Assembly (NCBI GenBank): GCA_944739405.2
Contig: OX123185.2
Span: forward strand, 3,841,840 to 3,905,839
Direction: 5' to 3'
Length of the DNA: 64,000 bases
Source of the DNA: Euclidia mi
Lineage: Eukaryota > Arthropoda > Insecta > Lepidoptera > Erebidae
The notes below the pieces were generated by a model that saw only the letters and a list, made by a program, of their open reading frames with translations, made no database searches and had not been told where the DNA came from. Both the position numbers and the translations under genes were made by a program. Below are positions 44,766 through 54,932 of this stretch, piece after piece (position 1 is the first letter of the stretch; each line of letters starts with the position of its first letter).

Positions 44766-47194
44766 TTTCTGTATTTATTTAGGAGAACTGGGCCCCAGTC
44801 TTCTTGCGACCATGGCCTTTGTAACCTATGGCAAAACGTCGGCGTAACATTATTACTCATTTTTAGATAATTACGCGCTTTAAATAAACATTAATATGTA
44901 TGTATACAAGTCGTGAAAGTTTAAAAGCATTTGATTATTAGGCTCTATTATCGATTTTCTATCAAAATCCGTTTAGGAGTTAACAGTTTGATAGAGAATG
45001 AATAAATCTAGCCTGCACAGCTTTGAGCACTAAAATATTGAATATATTTAGGTAGATACTAACACTGTAATGAGGTTGAACGATAAAATAGTCGCCGTAG
45101 CTAAAGGTCAAGGTCAGCCCTCGCGACCTCAACCCTCTATCTATTCACGTGAACTGGTACAGTCAGCATAGACATTTACTCGGCAGACGCCAAGTAAATT
45201 GTGCTTAACAGATTAGGCAGCGTATGCAATAGGCACTACTAGAGTAAGAAAAACTGCTTCTAGTGGCTTTAGTTTAAGCACTAGCTGTTGGTTCGAATTG
45301 TGACCTTAAGACATGTATCAGGTTTAGTCGACGGTGATTGGGCTTCTTGATAGCGAATTAAGAGAGTATGAGATTGTTTCAAGATTGTTTCATAGTCCTT
45401 CCTATAATTTCAAATCTCGATAAAAATTTATGTATGTATGTTTGTTTGAGGTGTTACTTTGTGACGTAAGCGAAATAATTAGCTTTGTATTTAGTTTTGA
45501 CTTGTTTTTAAATATCGCCATTGTACTACGCGAGAAAAACAAAAATGCAAATCTGTGAGATTCAGTCTAAAATACCAAATAATAATATTGAATAATTTGG
45601 ATTCATCTGTATTAATTATTTGATATTTAGAAAAGTATAAAATAACAAAAATTTAAGTTAACCATAAACCATACCAACAATTTAAATTTATTTATAGTTA
45701 ATAACTTGATCAAAAAAGATGGATGTATGGTGTGAAGGATGATATCAATGAGAAGGGAGTGAATGTTCAGATGATATCTGATAGAAGAGAATGGAAGAGA
45801 AAGAGATTCTGCGGCGACCCCAAGCAATATGGGAACAGGGCAGGCACAAGAATAAGAAGTAAATAACTCTTAAGTTAATAGCTACGTATTTAACAGTCTG
45901 ACCGTACAAGTTTACAGTGACATTTTAAGCTTCGTACCTAATGTACGGCGGCATAAGCTGGGCCCTGCTCATTGTTGAAATATAATCCGTTTGCTCACAA
46001 GACTTTCTTAAAATATTAAATTTAGCTTTAAAGTTTTATTTTATTAAGGTTTTATAAAGTGCGGCATAAACGACGCTAAATAAATATAATTACAATTTAA
46101 GTGAATGTTTTCACAAGTTCTGAAAATATTTTTATAATTTTTTCAGTCTGTTTTTGTTTGTGTTGGTTGTTTATTGGCGTTAATTTTTGAAATGGCTTAG
46201 CCGGGTCTTTAATGATAATTTCATTAGAATATAGAGGGGCTTATATTGCAACAAATAGGACTACACATTGTATTAATAATATCTCAGACACATTTCAAGC
46301 GCGAAATTCAAAATTGTGTATAAGTAAGGTCTTGTTGTGTTGATGAGTAACTCATGGAATAGATATAAATTAGCCACATACTGTTTAGGTGCCTCAGATA
46401 ATGTTTTCCGATGCATAAGGGTGTTACACCTCCAACCGCCTATCTCGACTCTGAGCTGATATCGGGTTCATCTTGATTTTTTGGGAGACTTTTATTTCAA
46501 ATAGATATGATTAAATTAATTTTAGAATAAAACAATCATAACTAATTAAAACTACAATTAAATTTAAAAAATAAAATATAATACAAGTAAAAAAGAAAAT
46601 ATATATTTTGGGTAGTTCTTGAATTAAACGAGCAGACGGATCGCGATAATTATAGTGAGTTATTACAGCCGGCCATAGGTACCTAACAAAAGAGGAGTCA
46701 AATGTGTTGCGAACCTAGATCTTAATAAAGAGAAAAAAGATGTGGAAAAAGAAAAAAGGAATGGGGCTCTGGCACTCTTACATACCGAATTAATCGCAAC
46801 AATATAAATACAGTCGATACAGTCAGTATAGATATTATACTGATACAGACAATATAGATACAGTTCCTTTAGGTAGATGTTCTGTAACATGTTCCTACGT
46901 CTCCAGTCGAGCCGGTCCATTCATGCTGAAGTCACCAAGTTTCTCCTAGCTAAAATGTATCATACGTTACAATCGTATGCTAGAAAATATCGAACTTTAC
47001 AAATATAATGCGTTACTTTTAGCTCGACTGGGGTTCTATACCGATTCCTATAGATCTAACAAATCACTTACACTAGAACAGTAGGACCGCTGTGACAGTC
47101 ACATGATATTCATATGAATATCAAATAGTAGTGTTTATTTATCTAGCTCTAGGATTACACACTCAAATACATACAACAAATAAGCTTGTGATAA
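44766..47194. other. Unassigned AT-rich stretch
   Basis: No gene supported. A SINE-like scrap may lie at 44780-44860. Confidence 0.4.
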
Positions 47195-47198
47195 CACT

Positions 47199-47586
47199 TG
47201 TGACGTCGCTGTGACGTCGAGATGACACCACCTCTTGGCCGCTTGCATCTCCGCCCCCCACCGCACCGCGAGCTTCTATAAAAGCGGAGGCGTTAGCTGC
47301 GCGCTTTCCTTTTTGGTGGCTGCAGCTCCGAGTTAAGTAACCAACTGGACGAACCGGCAGCAGGAATCTCAACAGAAACCTCACCCATCGCCGAATCACG
47401 CGACCCTGTGTATATCTTTTTAATTACACATTACTAGTAATTTTTTTCGCTTGCTAAATGATGTGTAGATTTTCTTGGCAATTAAATCAATTTTTATTGT
47501 AACATTCAACTCGTGTTTCTCATTTAAACACACCCTAGTAGGGATAACGTAACAGTGGACACCTGGAAGGTCTCATATACGTTACA
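47199..47586 (+). repeat. Left LTR with TATA box and paired TGACGTCG motifs
   Basis: TGACGTCG occurs at 47201-47208 and 47212-47219, a form of the CRE/ATF half-palindrome. A C-rich block (ccgcccccc) and TATAAAAG at 47277-47284 follow, so transcription probably starts some 30 bp downstream. This LTR lacks the CTCCT that the right one has at about 50221-50225. Confidence 0.85.
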
Positions 47587-50073
47587 GTGGCGCCCACAGG
47601 AATATTATAGGTAGGGTTTTGTTGAGAATCCGCTGCCGGTGAGTTTTTATTTTTTTATTTTTTGTGTATGTGTGAAATCGTTCCAAACCAGTGTGTAATT
47701 ATTTTAGTGGCATGTATTGTTTCTTTTTGCTTGTTTTATTGTGGACGGGAAGTCGGTGGTGTTATGCCGGCCACAATAGACATTTTCTCTTTTTGTTTTG
47801 TTGTGCTCGGAAGGTCGGGCGTGTTGAGCCGGTCACAACAGACAAATTTTGTCTTACTACGCATGGTAAGCATTTTTATATTATAACTATTTCTGTTGCC
47901 GCGTGTGATAATTAATTTTGTATCAACCGCATAAGTAACAAGTTATAATCTTTTTGCTTGCGACCACGTGTCAACCTAATGACGCGCTGTGGTCACATTC
48001 ATGGCTCGCATTCTTTGTATTGCGATTTATGGCCTCGCGTCCACTAACGGCGTGCTAAGGTCACCTTCGTTGATCGTATGCTTCGCGATTAGCTTTTTTA
48101 AGTGCCACTACGGTAATTAAGTGCTACTGGTAATTATTGCTAATAATCTGCTTTGGCTGACTTATGGAACGAATTCACACCCTTCTCTTTTCATTTCTTT
48201 TCATTTTTCTACTATAACCTTCCGCTAGCGATTTTGTATGGCGATATATTTCTATAAAGTAGATATTATTAAATACTTTTACCGCCTACTACGGCGATTA
48301 TCTTTTAAAATTAACTATTATTTTCTTTCTTACTAAGAAAGTTGCATCTTTGTTATACCACGTTTACTTATTATAATTGGAATGGCTGAGAATGAACGTA
48401 CCTAAAGATGCTATCGTATTATATACTAGGTATTTAGCTAGAATTCCGCGTTCATTTATTAATGAATTGTACACGTGTCACATGCAGGTTGCTCACTAAC
48501 AATAATGAAAAAGTTTAATCTTTGTTTATTTGGTATAGAAATACGAATATCATCGTAGAATTATTAGTTGTTCGTTTTGCCAAATGTTTATTATGCTACA
48601 ATCGTTGTTTTTGGTCTTCGATTTTATCTTCTTGTTACTGCCTATCGGTATGTTATTTGAAAATGCATCTATTTATGCATTTACTGTTCATTCTGAACTC
48701 GATCATAAAATTCCTGCGTCGCAATTATTGAATTATATTTTTTTTGTAATGTTTTGTGTCGCTAAGATTGTTTTCTTTCAATGTCTGGTTTCTATTAAAA
48801 TATATAAAACATATAATGATAAATAAATGATAAAAATTAAACCACTGACAGCCATAAAAATACTTAATTATCAATATGTAACTTGTTTCCTTTATACAAA
48901 ATGCTATGCATCTGGTTTTACTAAACCATCTTAAATAGTGCTGGTTATAATGTGTTCTTGTGTTTACGCAAATGTTATTATATCAAACTGAATTTATCAA
49001 ACTTAATTGAACTAAACTAACTTTAACTAAAGTGGGTATTTGCACATAAATTGAATCAATAACTCCTATTCATTAATAACTAAGTGGCTATTTACATATG
49101 AATCAAATAAATAATATTTATACCTCAATAAATAACTAAAGTGGCTGTTTACATACAAATTTAATAAATAATTTCAATACTTAAATATCTAATGTGGGTA
49201 CTTCTACATAAATCAATAATTTTTATACTTTAATAACTAAAGCAAATTAATTGATTTACAAGTTAAAGATAATACCATTTCGTATTTCACCGTCGTTTAT
49301 TTTAACCTAAAAGATGAATAAAATAATTAAATCTTATTCTATTATAGCATCAATGTGTTTATAAACGATCTGGTACAGTGTCATTAACAACAATGTAAGA
49401 CGCATAACTAGGTATACAAAGTTATAATTACCTACATAATTATTTGCTACGGCCAACAATGGTGCTATTGTTTCCGAGTTGAGGCTCGCAAGATGACAAA
49501 ACATTGTATTATACTTTATACTTAATTATAATGAACACTTTTTTATGCTTTTACAATTCGCATCGAGCGCGTTAATGAGCAATTTGTTTGTGATACTGCC
49601 AACTAATCGTATGATTGTAGTATCGTAATATAGTAAGATTGTAATATTGGTTTACGACTTATACATTTTCAATTAATTTCACTTATCGAATACGGGTTGT
49701 CAGGTGGTGCCTACCAACATAGACTGGGTGGCTATTTGCTATAAAACTCACGTATAATACCTCTTCGCGCGTCGTGTATTATAATGAATACGACTCGCAT
49801 CGGGAATGAATGCTGGCTTGTTCATACGTATGATTGTATGTGGGCCTTTTGAATGTGATGTATGTCAGGTAATAGGAACGTTCAATGCTTAGTGACGTAT
49901 GAATGGCCGAGGGTTATACTTGTTTATTTTCCTCTTTCAGGGTTAGTAGTTGCCTTGTATTTAACCTACTGACACCACTACCACTCATCTGTTTCAGGGT
50001 TCCGGAATGCAGTTGCCGCCTACCAGCCACAGAATTTTCCCTCTGGGAAAATTCTGGCCTAATGGGGGGAGTG
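47587..50073 (+). other. Non-coding interior of the LTR element
   Basis: It contains two adjacent ~60-bp repeats around 47737-47850 (paired 'gccggccacaatagac' and 'gccggtcacaacagac'), and about four diverged ~55-bp units of 'aactaaagtgggtattt' at 49024-49245. Short open frames (47662, 48522, 48584) have no recognised domain. Confidence 0.65.
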
Positions 50074-50466
50074 TGTGACGTCGCTGTGACGTCGAGATGA
50101 CACCACCTCTCGGCCGCTTGCATCTCCGCCCCCCACCGCACCGCGAGCTTCTATAAAAGCGGAGGCGTTAGCTGCGCGCTTTCCTTTTTGGCGGCTGCAG
50201 CTCCGAGTTAAGTAACCAACTCTCCTGGACGAACCGGCAGCAGGAATCTCAACAGAAACCTCACCCATCGCCGAATCACGCGACCCTGTGTATATCTTTT
50301 TAATAACACATTACTAGTAATTTTTTTCGCTTGCTAAATGATGTGTAGATTTTCTTGGCAATTAAATCAATTTTTATTGTAACATTCAACTCATGTTTCT
50401 CATTTAAACACACCCTAGTAGGGATAACGTAACAGTGGACACCTGGAAGGTCTCATATACGTTACA
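50074..50466 (+). repeat. Right LTR of the LARD-like element
   Basis: Nearly identical to 47199-47586 apart from a few substitutions and a 5-nt CTCCT insertion. The TATA box and both TGACGTCG motifs are retained. Confidence 0.85.
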
Positions 50467-50641
50467 CACTTTTAATTTAGGATATCTTAGTATTAAACGA
50501 TATTAATGGTAACTTTATCTTGAAATTATCATTAATATTATTAACCTCACATCCATTTGAAATAAAGCTGTTTCGTAAAGTTTCGAGCTATATTAGTGTT
50601 TATGCTATTAAATAAAATTGTGCTAACAAATTAACATAATT

Positions 50642-50880
50642 ATAGTCTCACGCCTATAACCCCGAAGAGGTAGGTAGAGGTGTATTTCTACACCCACTTT
50701 TCGCCAGATATACTTTAGTCCCACATAATAAGGGGCGAGCCTATTGCCGTACCGGGCACATTTCCAGACTCCGAGCTGCTACTGAGAATTTTGTGACAGA
50801 AAAACCCAATAACACTGCCCGACCCAGGAATCGAACCCGGATTACACACGCACATTTATGCCGCGAGACCAACGAGGCAG
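50642..50880 (-). mobile_element. HaSE-like tRNA-derived SINE, full copy
   Basis: On the minus strand it begins 'ctgcctcgttggtctcgcgg' (A-box region), has the B-box 'gggttcgattcc', then the body 'caataggctcgccccttatt', 'gtgggactaaagtata' and 'acctcttcggggttatagg'. It is as complete as the 4446 copy. Confidence 0.8.
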
Positions 50881-51020
50881 TCGTATAGGGTTTGATGTCG
50901 AGTTTTCCGTCTCTACGCGAAGATGGTATTTGCATCGTGTTATCCCTTAGTCGCCTCTTACGACCTACGGGAAGATAGGGGGTAGTGACACTAGTATTCT
51001 ATGCCGTCAACCACTCGGCA
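50881..51020 (+). repeat. Interspersed repeat, second copy of the 3090 type
   Basis: 'gtatagggtttgatgtcgag', 'cgcctcttacgacctacggg' and 'gggggtagtgaca' correspond to 3183-3320. Confidence 0.6.
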
Positions 51021-51296
51021 AATTAACCTAATTAATAAATAAGCCCGTAGCAAACTTCAGTAACGCACCGCAAAACCGATATGTGGCTATAATTATGTTT
51101 CATATTAATATTTTGTTATAATATGTTAAACTAATCTCTACGAGTTTCAAATCAATAAAACGTTACTATTCAATATATAGAAAGGAAATTGATACATTAA
51201 GTTTATTCTGTCTCTGTTTGTATAGGTTTAATTTATGTTTTAATAATTATTTGCTGTGAGTCTGAGTTTAATTTGTCTGTAATATGTATTTATTTA

Positions 51297-51341
51297 AGTA
51301 TATATATATATATGTTACTGTATATATATATGTTAAAAATT
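51297..51341. repeat. TA-rich microsatellite
   Basis: Two runs of (TA)n separated by TGTTACTG. Confidence 0.8.
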
Positions 51342-51509
51342 CGTAAATTTACCAACTCATGTCGGTAAAGCTTAAGATTTACCGTACTTCGGGTTTTTAC
51401 AGTAACACATATAATGATATAGGTATGTTTATCATTTATTTGTATGCCGTGTGTGAGTTCTACTCTTTTAGGATTATTACACTCTTATAATACCATTTAA
51501 GAAGAAACG

Positions 51510-51770
51510 AGCTCCTACGGACTTTCAAAAAGAGAAAAGTTGCATACTTGAGCCATGTGCTCCGGCACGATAGATATCGACTGTTGCAACTCATAATGAC
51601 GGGCAAAGTCGCTGGAAAGAAAAAGGTCGGGCGAAGAAAGAAATACTGGCTCCGCTACATCAGGGAGTAGACGGGGATCGCGTGCGCTGCCGAGCTGTTC
51701 CGCCTCGCTAAAGACAAGGAGAAGTGCACGGAGCTAACGGCCAACCTCCACTAGTTGGAGAGGCACTGAA
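51510..51770 (+). pseudogene. LINE C-terminal fragment (endonuclease-RT tail)
   Basis: The plus strand reads KVAYLSHVLRHDRYRLLQLI, the block MTGKVAGKKKVGRRKKYWLR, then after a stop TGIACAAELFRLAKDKEK and LTANLH. This is the tail downstream of RT in insect endonuclease-RT proteins, analogous to 21028-21340 but a different subfamily. Confidence 0.75.
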
Positions 51771-52120
51771 AGAAGAGCAGTTGGCTTTCTTCAGCGGCAG
51801 TTTCAACCGAGCATATGGATAACCGTGAACGAATGACCTGAAAATTGTAATAGCTATTTATAATAGAAAAACACGAGATTGGAAATTGCCCTTTTTCAAA
51901 GAATTACAAAAATGAGAAACTAATATACAAGCAGTTATTTAGAAAGTACATATTTACTAAGGCCTGGCTACCGGCGAAACTTTGACCGTTACAACATTAT
52001 ATAATAGGCTTGGTTTATATATATCTATCGTCACGCCTGTCTCCCATAGGAGAGGCAGAGACTATGGAACGCCAAATGCTTCGATTCAAACACATCTCTT
52101 TCACTTCCTTAGTCGTTAAA
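51771..52120. other. Unassigned spacer
   Basis: Nothing recognised. Confidence 0.3.
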
Positions 52121-52327
52121 TCTTTATATATAAAAGCTTTGCGTTACTGACCGACTGACAGACAAGCTACAGCCAAAACTATTGGGCGCAGGAAGCTGAA
52201 ATTTGCCATGTGTGTTCCTTGGGGACCGTAGGGGTGCACTAAGAAGGGATTTCCGAAAATTCCCACGGGATCGGCCAAAACGGATAAATTAAAAAAATGG
52301 GCAGGCGTAGCTGCTGGCGTCCTCTAG
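52121..52327 (+). mobile_element. Helitron-like short repeat, copy 3
   Basis: A|TCTTTATATATAAAAGC start; 'gttactgaccgactgacaga'; 'ccttggggaccgtaggggtg'; 'gcaggcgtagctgctggc'; CTAG|T end. Closest to copy 2. Confidence 0.65.
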
Positions 52328-52714
52328 TTTTAGTATATATGTAATTATTTTATTTGATCAGCCATGCTGGTTACATTATAAATAAACTGGGTCAGCCGGG
52401 GTAGTACTACCCTTTATATAAACATCGAAGTAGTAAATGACAGCGTAAGTTTTCCATTTCTTATCCTCTGTTCTTTTCTACGAAAGTTCGGGACCGAAAA
52501 GCTTTCGGATGAGGATAGCTTGGCTTCTTTTCACAATATCTAGGTTGGTAAAACCCGAGTGATGACTGATATCGTTTAACGCTTTGGTTAGCCGTTTACC
52601 ACGACGTGTCTCAGCATTTGTTGGGCTTGCTAAACTAGAAAAAGATTCATATTATTTCTTTATAGTTATATTATTTGAAACATGTATTCTACAAGCAAAT
52701 TATCTGCGGTACTA
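52328..52714. other. Unassigned spacer
   Basis: Nothing recognised. Confidence 0.3.
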
Positions 52715-52940
52715 TACAGTGATGAATGAACGTAATTCCATCAAATAGTTTGCTTTGTTAGGTTAATATTAAAGTTTGACTGCGGAATCATTTTGCGTGT
52801 GTGGAGTGTTTGTTTACATATGATATATGATTGAACAGAATACAGGTTGCGTTTAAAAGGAGAAATCACAACAGCGTAGTTTTTCCAACTACGCTGTTGT
52901 GATTTCTCCTTTTTTTTAATTACGTTCATTCATCACTGTA
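52715..52940. mobile_element. Mariner-type MITE, 222 bp, with inner perfect hairpin
   Basis: The body is 52717-52938. CAGTGATGAATGAACGTAAT starts the left end and its exact complement closes the right; the full 21-bp ends match perfectly. TA flanks both sides (52715-52716, 52939-52940). Inside, a 27-bp perfect inverted repeat (52855-52881 and 52887-52913) surrounds TTTCC. No coding capacity. Confidence 0.9.
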
Positions 52941-53697
52941 TAGTTAGAGCATCAGTCTGTAGTATATCACGCAACTTACAAGGCCAAGTTGACAAGCCTC
53001 ACTATCGTAGTTCCCATTCTCTTTTGATTAGCAATACCAAGAAATGCGCTTATTACTTCCTCAGTTTATGAGAGTGTTCAAATTTTGATTGATGTGTTTA
53101 CGATATTGTTACGCTTCATATGATAAAATTGATATATGATTATACTAATTAGAGTAATTATTATTTGCCGGTATAATTATATGAGTCGTATGGCTTGTTA
53201 GCGGTCGCACGCATTTTCATAGTGAAAAATGTGATCTAGTTTCAAAATCCGCAGATTTAAACAAAATCGTCTCGATATTTTACCCCTTAGAGGTTGAATA
53301 TTAAAACACCATCACGTTCTTATCATCAGTAGTTTAGGCTTCAAGATGATATTATATCAGTCAGGACAATAAATTTTAAAAGAGCTTTGGTGGAGGTCTG
53401 TTTTCTTTCGTGGGCATCTGTAGACTGAGGTGGTGGTAATGACAATAATATTGACTTTTGAATATTCAGGCTTGTTACAAGGACGTTGCATGGCAATACT
53501 TATATGTCGCAGTGCATATGGAGAGCTTCAAAAGACATTTCTTATCTATATAGTTTTGTGCACAGATGCAAAAGATTACACATTGCCAAACAGCCTCATT
53601 ATTTTCAACTTACTTCAGCTTCATGTAGACTACTATTTTAGTCTATCTGCATTACATATACTTTTAAGGCTAATGGGCTCAATATACATCAACTACT
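52941..53697. other. Unassigned DNA left of the BEL element
   Basis: A 99-codon frame (53430-53729) rich in hydrophobic residues runs into the LTR. I recognise no receptor or channel motif. Probably chance. Confidence 0.35.
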
Positions 53698-53702
53698 GTG
53701 CC

Positions 53703-54856
53703 TTTTCGCGACAGACATTAAAACTATGACAGTGAATAGTGTATTCGAAACCGCGAGTGAAAATCGTAGAAAATCAGTGTTATCTAATCGTGCGGTACAC
53801 CGGGTTCGGTTCCCGGACGTGTCAAAACGTTAAAAAATAGCTAAAATAGTGTAAATGGTTAGATTGTTAATATACAACAACTATGTAATACATGAACATT
53901 AGTCTTAAACTTGGGCTAACTCTAGGGACCTTAGATATCGAATCATAAATAGCGTTATCAGTAGTGACAGATAAGAGTTAATGCTTCATAAAACAGCTGT
54001 TTGTTTACATATTCGTTTTATAGTTTTATAAGTGTTTTTTAGCTTCATATAGACTTGAAATCATGTCTAGATACCTTTTTATTGCTAGTTATTACCTTAT
54101 ATAGTTAAAATAAGCATAATAACAAACATTCGTATGTTTATCATAAAATTTGTTTACTTACGATAGTATTTACTTAAGAAATTCTGTAATTTTTTTTATG
54201 ATTCAAAGTTATCATGTAATAGGTTCGAATTGAATAAAGATATTTTCATGGTGTTTGTTTTAATAGATGCCCCATATAGTTGCACACAACGGCCTACCAA
54301 AATTATATATATAAATTTAGTATACGATAGTTTTTCAATAGAAAATATAGTGGGCGGGCCCTTGTGTGGCAGCATTTTTTGGGAGTTTTTATGGAATAAC
54401 TTAGTGACGCTAATAGTTAGGTTTAGGTATTGTATACCAATAGATAGAACTTAATGAGACCTATCTAACGATGTATAGAACATGTATGTATGTATAATAG
54501 GATCGAATCATACGTAACATTTGTACTATATTTGAAATAAAAATAAACGAAAGATTTTCTGTGCACGTGTTCGGTGCGATGGTCGTCGATAAGGTAAAGT
54601 TTCGAGGTACTTAAGCGACCATGTATTCGGCCAGTTGTTGGCGTCTCAACCACCATCTTGTAACCATCAAGCACCGAACACCTGAACAGCATCGCTCTCA
54701 ACGTATGAAGATGTTTCATTTCCGAAGCCCTTACACATCGAAGCCATACAGTCCACACACATAGAAGAACACGCATCGTCGTAGGCACACGTCAGCAGCA
54801 CACTACCAGCGCACTGTAGCGGACTAGCAAAGGTTCGATTCCTGGCATCCGTTACA
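53703..54856 (+). repeat. Left LTR of the BEL/Pao element
   Basis: It ends CCGTTACA, as does the right LTR. Its first bases are TTTTCGCG where the right has TGTTCGCG, so the terminal TG has mutated. CCGGGTTCGGTTCCCGG at 53800-53816 forms a perfect 5-bp stem with a 7-nt loop like a tRNA T-arm. GGTTCGATTCC lies 12 nt from the LTR end. Confidence 0.9.
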
Positions 54857-54861
54857 TTTGT

Positions 54862-54930
54862 TGGTCCTGTCGAAGCCGGATCGCCTGTTGCTGTCGCGAC
54901 CATTTGTTGGTCGCTTCGAGCCGGATTGAA
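54862..54930 (+). promoter_or_regulatory. Primer-binding-site region, apparently duplicated
   Basis: TGGTCCTGTCGAAGCCGG starts 5 nt after the LTR (54862). A similar 'TGGTCGCTTCGAGCCGGATT' follows at 54908. The second, complemented, reads TTCAATC-CGGCT-CGAAGCG-A-CCA, spaced exactly like a tRNA 3' end (T-loop, T-stem, acceptor, discriminator, CCA). The first does not keep that spacing. Both are preceded by 'atttgt'-like sequence. Confidence 0.55.
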
Positions 54931-54932
54931 GA

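Larger units (their letters stand above)
47195..50470 (+). mobile_element. Non-coding LTR retrotransposon (LARD-like, Gypsy-type ends)
   Basis: Two near-identical LTRs (47199-47586, 388 bp; 50074-50466, 393 bp) start TGTGACGTCG and end GTTACA. CACT is duplicated at 47195-47198 and 50467-50470. A primer-binding site starting TGGCGCCCA lies at 47588, compatible with a lysine tRNA primer. A purine-rich tract AATGGGGGGAG ends just before the right LTR. The 2.5-kb interior has no gag, protease, RT or integrase. It would have to be copied and integrated by enzymes of a relative. Confidence 0.85.

Noticed and set aside
47163..47399. 78-codon minus-strand frame, repeated near 50059-50268
   Set aside because: It is antisense to the LTR promoter and owes its openness to GC-rich LTR sequence.
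51297..51341. TA repeats as a promoter
   Set aside because: Simple microsatellite without nearby gene start.
53430..53729. Hydrophobic 99-codon frame that might be a receptor exon
   Set aside because: No recognisable receptor motif, it extends into the LTR, and no splice context supports it.
54230..54454. 74-codon frame in each BEL LTR (also 59773-59997)
   Set aside because: It recurs only because the LTR is duplicated; no domain is visible and it lies in AT-rich LTR sequence.
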